From Dicyema japonicum (Eukaryota; Dicyemida; Rhombozoa; Dicyemidae), in contig RDEW01000014.1 in NCBI GenBank assembly GCA_011109175.1, positions 382,042-446,041 on the forward strand: 64,000 nucleotides of DNA, in the 5' to 3' direction. The position numbers and the translations under genes are program-made. A model generated the notes under the pieces. The model made no database searches. It was not told the DNA's origin and saw only the letters and a program-made list of their open reading frames with translations. Below, one piece after another: positions 57,199 through 64,000 of the stretch. Each line of letters begins with the position of its first letter. Within the stretch, counting starts at the first letter, position 1.

Positions 57199-57521
57199 GC
57201 CGCATGACGCCATGTGGTGCTGCGTGGTTAATTTGTTGAAGTTTTATGCATGTCTATTCCTCCTCTCTCTTCCTACTAGAGTGGCGTCATGTGATCCACC
57301 TGTCTAGGTGGCGCCCAGTGCCATGCCGGCACAAAAAAGGATCATTTGCTCTCCCCCACTCCACTGGAGGGGTTTCCACAACTGCATGTAATGGACGTCC
57401 TACCTTTTATGCTGATTCCGGATGGACTCTGTTTCTGTAGAAGTGGAAACTGGATACACTTAATTAGTTGTCTACTTTAACTTCTTTCTCGGTGTATCAG
57501 GGGTTAATAAATAATAATAAT
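57199..57521 (+). repeat. R330 element, copy 3
   Basis: Full-length copy like 9689-10012. The stem is GATACAC (57453-57459) with GTGTATC (57492-57498), seven perfect pairs, followed by ggggttaataaataataata. An aagccg word occurs at both its 5' start and just after its tail, which could be a short duplication or coincidence with the SINE-1 head. Confidence 0.8.
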
Positions 57522-57525
57522 TAAG

Positions 57526-57775
57526 CCGGATGGCATAGTGGTTAGGTGTCGGGCTTAAGTGACTAAGGCTACGGGTTCGATTCTCTCTGCTGTACACCTG
57601 GTGGAAGGTTCCACGCATCTACGATGCTAAAAGGGTTTGACGAGTAACGCCGTCATCAGTGGATACTCACTGCGGAACTGGATTGTCTAGAAAGGACCCA
57701 CACACAAGAAAAAAAATAGAAGTGAAGATCATTCCTTGGTTCTACGATTAGTTAAAATTAACTGTTCAATCACGT
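57526..57775 (+). repeat. SINE-1 copy F with intact tRNA-like head
   Basis: Head: gccggatggcatagtggtta contains a perfect A box (tggcatagtgg, 57531-57541), cttaagt looks like a Leu(UAA) anticodon loop, and gggttcgattc is a perfect B box (57573-57583). Body: aaggttccacgcatctacga, gacgagtaacgccgtcatca, tgcggaactggattgtctag, gaagatcattccttgg. The 3' tail is lost. The head cannot fold an acceptor stem, so it is a SINE and not a tRNA gene. Confidence 0.85.
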
Positions 57776-57779
57776 TTTT

Positions 57780-58139
57780 ATATAGATCTAATTTTACAAA
57801 AAATATTTCTGATAAGCTTTTCGCACCTCTCATTTTGGAAACCTCTGCACTAACCTATTGAAGTAGTATAATTAGTTATAGAGGGAGTTGAACTTGTTTG
57901 GGTCAAAACCATACGAGTAATTAGTCACATAGCACGACATGGCGCCACATTAACTAATTTCTTGTTTTTTAATAACAATAAAATGTCATTATGTTTTTTT
58001 TGAAAAAATATTTAAAATAATTTAGTTGAAATAAAATTTATTAATTGTGAAAATGACTGATAATCCAAAAACTATTATTTATTTTTAAATTATTATTCTT
58101 GTTAATTAAAATAAATAATTAGTTTAGATCACCGAATCA
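57780..58139. other. Upstream region of the UBR gene
   Basis: AT-rich, no promoter motif that I can defend. Around 57935 cgacatggcgccacattaac reads in reverse like the beginning of R330. Confidence 0.35.
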
Positions 58140-61100
58140 ATGATTTGTGGGTTTATCAACCAAATTGAGGAAATTATGATCAACATGAAATACGACGAAT
58201 TCCTCAAACTGGAACACGACGAATTGAGGGATTGTGTCATTTCTAAAATCATGAAACCTCTCTTTACCCAACTAAAAGTAAATCATGGAGAACTCATTCC
58301 TCGTGAAAAACTCGGTTATTGCTGCCAAATATTCAACTCCTCCGAGTTATTCTTTGTTTGCAGGTTCTCGTTTTGATAATTTCCGCAGTGACTGTGCCAT
58401 TGATTCTACTTGTGTCTTATGCTACGACTGTTTCTTCAACAGCGAACACGTGGCTCATCGTTATAAAGTGGATTATATATTTAATCTAGTTTTGCGTAAG
58501 CGGGGGTTCTGGATCCTGCGACTGCGGTGACGTGGAAGCCTGGAAGAGATTTCCTGCCTGTTCTTTGCACTCTTCCTCACAAAATGACGTTTTTTTGATT
58601 TAAAAAATAAAGATTGAACCTTTGCCTGTGGATGAAAAATACTGCGAATTCTTTGCCGAAGTTCTGATAACCGCATCCACCGCCATTTTCGAGTTCCCAA
58701 ACAGCACAGAACGTCTTCCAATATCACTCAAACCTGCTCTCTCCCATAGAAAGTACGTCCTTTCACTCATAAACGACGATCTCCACCCTTTTGACTTGGT
58801 TTTATCAATGTGTGAATTTAGACGATAATCACGTTGGTCAATGCTCTCAATTGTGATTCGTCAGAGGCGAGTAAGATTGCCACGAAAATCGGAATCAGGG
58901 TTATCTTCTTTTTTTACTTCAGGGACGAGCCTTTGTAAGTCAGGGGGATAGAGAAAGTTGCAGAAATTTGGCTGATTTCATCACAGTTTATGATTTTTGA
59001 TATTCCAGGCCAATTCTAGAAACCTGAACGGATCCCTGAAGAGTGAAGTCATCAACGTCGTGGTGGCCGCTTTCCAACAGTTGTCTTTGGTCTCCTTGAT
59101 ATATCTGGTTGAATATCTGGAAAAATTAGGTTTCTGGTTCTAATAAAGCTAGGTTATCTCGAGTTTATGTGCCAAAGTGTTGTTCTACGTAAAGACATCC
59201 TCGACATATTCGTTCGTCCTCTTCTTGTCAAGAACACGAAGCTGTGGTCAGGTTCCCGATCGCTTATTCCAGACGCCCGATTAACCTTCCACAAAATACT
59301 CTTTTCTGCCATTCGACTTAACGCAGCTAACAAACTGTTGTTTGCCCGAATGTACACCGAGGTACTAATCGACTTATTTAAGCTATATCCGACTATTTTT
59401 AAGCACTATATAAGCGAGGAGGGCGAAGAGGAGTACTCCATAATACATGAGAATGTGCAGTTCTACACGGTCCCCTCTGTTGTGAAGACCCTCATTCTGG
59501 AGGCTGATTTACTTCACGTTCTCCACAAGACTGCGGCGGCCAATCTGAGGACTTTGGCTAATAGTATTGCAATTTTTATTGACTAAAGGTAACTTTTCTA
59601 GGAGATCTTCCCAATTCCATTCTAATTCAGACATTGAGTTTCTAAATGAGTTCCCGATGATAAACAGCCGCATTTTTTACTCTGTCCGGCCCATAAAGTG
59701 GTTTCTGTAGATATTCTAGTTATGTCCTCAAAAATATCTTCGAATGGCCGGATTTCACGGAGGAATTTAGAGGGAAAATTTTGGCGGCTTTTGAGGAATT
59801 TTTAGAAATGGTCTCGATTTTCCAGGTTTTGCTGTCTAATCATTAGTAGCACATCAATGCTGTGGTGAAAAGTATGAGAGAACACGTGTCAAATGAGAAT
59901 CCCTGGCGGGAGGCTTTCATCATAACGATCAACTTTTACAATATCCTGAACAACTACTTGCTAGTATTGAAGAATGACGTACTAATATTATAAACTTCAG
60001 CCAAAAACCCTGACTGACGCCTTCCACATTCTCAAAACCGAATCTCCCGTTATTTGTACAGTCAAGTATATTATAAGCGCCCTATGCTTAACGAAAAATG
60101 TTTATTTGAATGTTTATTAGCCAGTCGGTGGACATGAATTCCAGGTTCTCGACTACACAAACAGCCACGATGATATGTCCTTTAATACTCCTCTCACTCA
60201 CTTATTTCCCCTTTTTGTGGTATCTTTTTATTCCCTAAACTTACACATGGACATTTTTTCAAACCCCGGGGTTCATTTGAGATTCTATTTTTGCAGGATT
60301 CGCTCTTTTTACCTCCCCATTTGTTGATGGAGCCGTCACTTCAGGCGATTCTGCTTTACTTGGAGGTCATGGCTAATATGTGGAGATTGAACGGACTATC
60401 CATGACCAATCAGGCTCAGCACTACACGAGTCGTCCAATGTGCAGAAATATGGGGAACCTCGACATTCTGATGCTACAAGTCTGTGCCTCCTTCATGTCC
60501 CCTGACGACTTCCTCTGCACTCTTCTAATGAAACTTAAAGTCGCTCGTTTCCTAAGGTTTTCAGCTTATTATTTCAGTCCTAACAACTTTGACGTCCAAG
60601 AGATTGGTGACATCCAGAGAATCGAGTACGCCTCGAACTTTATGCAGATTTTCGTACGAATGCAGCGTATTTGGCTTGGCTGTTTGCAGTTGATCGCTAC
60701 GAACCTGGACTTTCTGAGGCCACTGAGCAGGATATTATGCGATATGTTATCATTAATAGCTTGGCTGGAAATATTTCGAGATATAATAACATTATCTACC
60801 ACTTTCAGGTGAACGTGGCCTTTATTGTAGAATTTAAAGAGTAAGAAGGAATCTGACATTGAGGATACACTTCATGAGGTGGCGAATCTGTGGTGAGACT
60901 TTATTTCTGTATTTGTAGCACGAAGGAGAAGGAACAAAAGTACTACGAACTCAAGGATGAGTGCTGGGAGTTTTATAATCCTTATTTCTACAGTTCAAGC
61001 CAATCAGAAAGGACTATAGTACTCTCATTTGTCGTCATTTTAGGCTAAAAATAACTGCTCGAGGAAAAGGAAGAGCATTGGGGAGAGTTTTGGTATTTTT

Positions 61101-63901
61101 ACGTGAAATTTTAGGATGCTTTTTTCCCACCAAAATTCCGAAATTTAATGGGATTTTTAACAACCTGACAAAGTTGCTGACTTGTCGTAGCTTCATATTT
61201 TTGATCAAACAGGAGGTTGGACTGTTGGGTTCTCCCATTGGTTCTGAATCAATCATTGAATATGTAATACAATTTCCTATTTTAGTTCCTCTACCTCGTT
61301 GGGATCAGCTTAATTGACCACGAGAATAATCTTGCGTCTTATCAGTACTCGGATATGCTGGGTTTGTTAAAACCAATATATGCCCACGTGGCAAACTTCC
61401 ACGCTGAAGTATCAGAATTGTACTACTACATCATAAATGTGTTTATTATTTTAATTTTGTAGAAATTGAAGAAGCTATCTGATGAAAGTGTCATTACTGA
61501 CAGCTCCCCCAGTGAAGGCGGAAATAGAAGTAAGCGACAAAAGATTGAGCAAGTCAGACTAAGAGAAATGGAACATATAAAAAATAGAAGGAAAATTGCC
61601 CTTGAGAGGCTCACCAAGGAATTAGCTAATGAAGGGTTCTGTCTTACCTCTACGTTAGAATCAATATGGAAGACCACGTAGAAGAGGCCTTACCAGTGGA
61701 AATGACTGTGGATGAGAGAATCTGTGTGGTCTGTATGGAAGTCTGTCAGCCGACAATTTTGTCTACTGAACGTTACATAATAATGCCAGTATTCATCCAA
61801 AAGTGAGGGAAATATTAATCGTCAGCTCGAGAATTCTTCACCAATCTCCTGGAGATACTTTGACTGAGAATTGTGATTTTATGGGCTGGGATCTGCCTTT
61901 GGGGACGTATTTGTCTACGTGCGGCCATGCTTTGCACATCGACTGCTTCAAACGGTATCATCTCCCGGATGAGAATGCCTCCGACTATTCTTATTACAAC
62001 TGCCCCCTCTGCACTCGTCCTGCGGTAACAATTATCCCAATTCTCCCCTCATTTGTCACTCTGCCTTTTCTCGGGTAAGGGGGCGTGTCAAAATGGTAGA
62101 TTTCGCTACAACGAGCATTTGGAGTTTTACGACTGGCTAGCTAATCTGAACAAATCGATGAGGTCTTCGAACCGGAAGTATTTTGACGACTCAAATGACC
62201 CCGATGGTCAGGAGTATCCTCTATTGTAGCTCTCTGGGACATTTATGATCCATGCCCGATTACTACTGCGGCTAAACAGGTAGCCAAGAGTGTGACTCGC
62301 AATTTTCATACTTTTTACAAGTACATGGCATCCACAGCTGGGTAACTCCTTATTTTACTCAACAGAGTCACCATTTCCTCAGAAATTGTAGACAATATCA
62401 AAACTTTCTTCCAAAAGGTCGCCGAAGTTGTTTTTTGCTTATAGCGTAGTACTCTGGTAACCTTGATTCCTCTGATTCCGTGTATAATGTCCCGAGCTGT
62501 TCGTGGAAAGCCATTGCTTATACCATTCGGTGTTTGGGTAATTTCTTGTCGCAAATTAGAAAATTTGATGACTTTTGACGGGAATTCTCTCCAAAATAGC
62601 AAGGACTTATATTGGAGGGAATACGAGTGCATTAACGCCTCTCTAAAGGCTCACAGTGCCCTCCTCACGGTTATCCCCCAGGAAATTATTGAGAAAGAAT
62701 CTGTTAAACTACTTGCTTGTTATAATGTGGTAAATTAATGTTCTAGTTTTGCTGGCACACGGAGACTTGGTGGAACAAAATTTCGTTTCAATTCTGGACG
62801 TGGACGCCTTCCATTTCCTTATTAGTGTCGCTCTTTCTGTGTCGACTGTGTCCTCATTTGACTTCAAACAGTCCAACCACGTGTTCCATCTTTTGTTCCT
62901 GTTTCATCTAATACAGCTGTTTCTAACATACGGTATTATCATTTTGAAATTGTAGGTCTCACCGAATCGAATAACCAACCGATTGAGGGAGACACGGCTT
63001 ACCACAAGGTCTTTGGTGTTATAGAGTCTGTACTGGGGTTGTTTCTGTTTATAATGCAGCTTAAAATACAAGGGACAGCTGAATATTGAAAAATTAGAGG
63101 AATATTTAAGGGAGGGGTCTTTGAGTTTCGTGAGATGCTGTGTCATATTTTTCACGTCCCTGGCTGACGTCAACCCAAAATCGTTTTCTTCCCGTAAAAG
63201 TTGCTTTAATTTTAGTGAATTTGTGTGGGACTGTTGATATGATGAATTACTGCCTCGGGTCTTCGTATTCATCGATCAGTGAGTTCGTTGAATCCAGTAT
63301 TTTGCCCCTAACGAGACTGGCGCGTAGGTTGGGTGGGTTTTTATTACTTTCAGTTGGTGTCGTCCCCATATTCTTTCACAGAGGATGACTAATATTACCT
63401 GTCCTCGTTACCCTCTTAAAATCCGGACTTTGGTATCTCTCAATAAATCGTTCGTCAATTTGTACTATGATTGCTACCAGAATAGGTTTGATCATATTTA
63501 CTTGTAGATGCTTGCATAACAACACAGTTAATATTAAGAGGGTGTTTCTCAAGGCAATTTGCCTGGTTTGCGGGAACTATGTCTGTATCACATGCTGTCA
63601 GTCAAAATATACAATGAGTTTCCATTCTTCCCAATGTTCGCCCTCTTCTTTTCTCATCGTCTTTGAGTTTGCGTTTGGTTTATTTCAGTGTGCTAAACTG
63701 CCAAATTGCACTCATTGGTTCTAAAGTGTATTACATAAATCATTCCCTCTATCTTGATAAGTATGGGGACAGTGATATTGGATTAGAGTTGTTATGGGTT
63801 TGTATTTTAGAAATCAGAACTTACTGACCTTCTCAACTTATCAGCATGCCAAATTTACGAGATTGTGGCTTAGTCATTCAATAATTGCTGATTTTTTCTA
63901 A
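58140..63901 (+). CDS. UBR: UBR1/UBR2-type N-degron E3 ubiquitin ligase
   Basis: RING-type E3 that recognises N-terminal degrons through a UBR box. The box (58315-58560) reads CCQIFNSSELFFVCSDCAID, STCVLCYDCFFNSEHVAHRY and SGGSGSCDCGDVEAWKRFPA, with the zinc ligands. Next comes a ClpS-like segment (KYVLSLINDDLHPFDL), helical regions (NTKLWSGSRSLIPDARLTF; ILLYLEVMANMWRLNGLSM), a basic coiled coil (GNRSKRQKIEQVRLREMEH), the RING (ERICVVCME, STCGHALHIDCFKRYHLPD, YNCPLCTRPAVTIIPILP), ILDVDAFHFLISVALSVST, and the C-terminal Cys-rich UBR autoinhibitory-type domain (CLVCGNYVCITCC, LYLDKYGDSDIGLEL). It ends KFTRLWLSHSIIADFF with stop 63899-63901. Introns placed by frame are 20-25 nt. Order matches UBR1/2 throughout; which paralogue cannot be told. 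Some internal introns were not resolved. The proposed ATG at 58140 is the first in frame. Confidence 0.9.
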
Positions 63902-64000
63902 TCTTTTATATATTTATGCCATTTTAATTTGATTAAATTTTATTCAAATAAAATTTTTTCACATTTTTAAATAAGCAGTTTCTTTTTTTTCCTTTTTTTT
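63902..64000. other. Window edge, downstream of UBR
   Basis: AT-rich sequence containing aataaaatttttt near 63946, which could act as a polyadenylation signal for the UBR gene. No other feature. Confidence 0.4.

Noticed and set aside
57526-57600. A tRNA-Leu(UAA) gene
   Set aside because: A and B boxes are perfect, but no acceptor stem can form and the SINE-1 body follows directly.

Overview
This is a eukaryotic, animal-like nuclear window with nine recognisable host genes embedded in a dense layer of decayed transposable elements. Introns are extraordinarily short: those I could place by reading frame and GT/AG boundaries are mostly 21-29 nt. Very short introns, clearly metazoan genes (R-SMAD, Src-type SH3-SH2 tyrosine kinase, TACC, katanin-like 2) and an AT-rich, repeat-filled genome together suggest a dicyemid mesozoan (Dicyema-like). 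That assignment is inference from gene structure, not from a search.

Host genes in order: TACC-domain coiled-coil protein (3.2-4.3 kb, +); TOE1-type DEDD deadenylase with CCCH zinc finger (10.9-12.3 kb, +); Src-like kinase (15.7-17.3 kb, +); a minimal BuGZ/ZNF207 (20.5-21.0 kb, +); RFC1, large subunit of the clamp loader (30.1-32.8 kb, -); KATNAL2 AAA ATPase (38.9-40.6 kb, -); ribosomal protein eL24 (42.0-42.5 kb, +); an R-SMAD almost without an MH1-MH2 linker (49.0-50.0 kb, +); and a complete UBR1/2-type N-degron E3 ligase (58.1-63.9 kb, +). Several proteins are shortened in their linkers and disordered parts while catalytic and binding motifs remain. There is no sign of operons. Spindle and microtubule functions (TACC, BuGZ, katanin-like) and signalling (SMAD, Src) recur, but neighbouring genes do not form one pathway.

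Between the genes are: jockey-like non-LTR retrotransposons (reverse transcriptase and zinc-knuckle ORF1 pieces); two families with R2-like restriction-like endonuclease C-termini; a third LINE family with an apurinic-type endonuclease remnant and a typical C-terminal segment; two Tigger/pogo elements bounded by TA and clear terminal inverted repeats; one nearly whole hAT element with a perfect 8-bp target duplication, plus other hAT remnants; and at least four short interspersed repeat families. Nested insertions can be read directly: a LINE inside a Tigger (14-bp duplication), a LINE inside a LINE (11-bp duplication), and a hAT inside a LINE.

The most unusual signals are a covarying 3'-terminal stem-loop shared by about twelve LINE and SINE ends; SINE tails that match a LINE 3' end; the start codon of RFC1 isolated in front of a 24-nt intron; a GC-AG mini-intron; an apparent natural Tyr-to-Phe change in the Src-like activation loop with the tail tyrosine kept; and a nearly linkerless SMAD.
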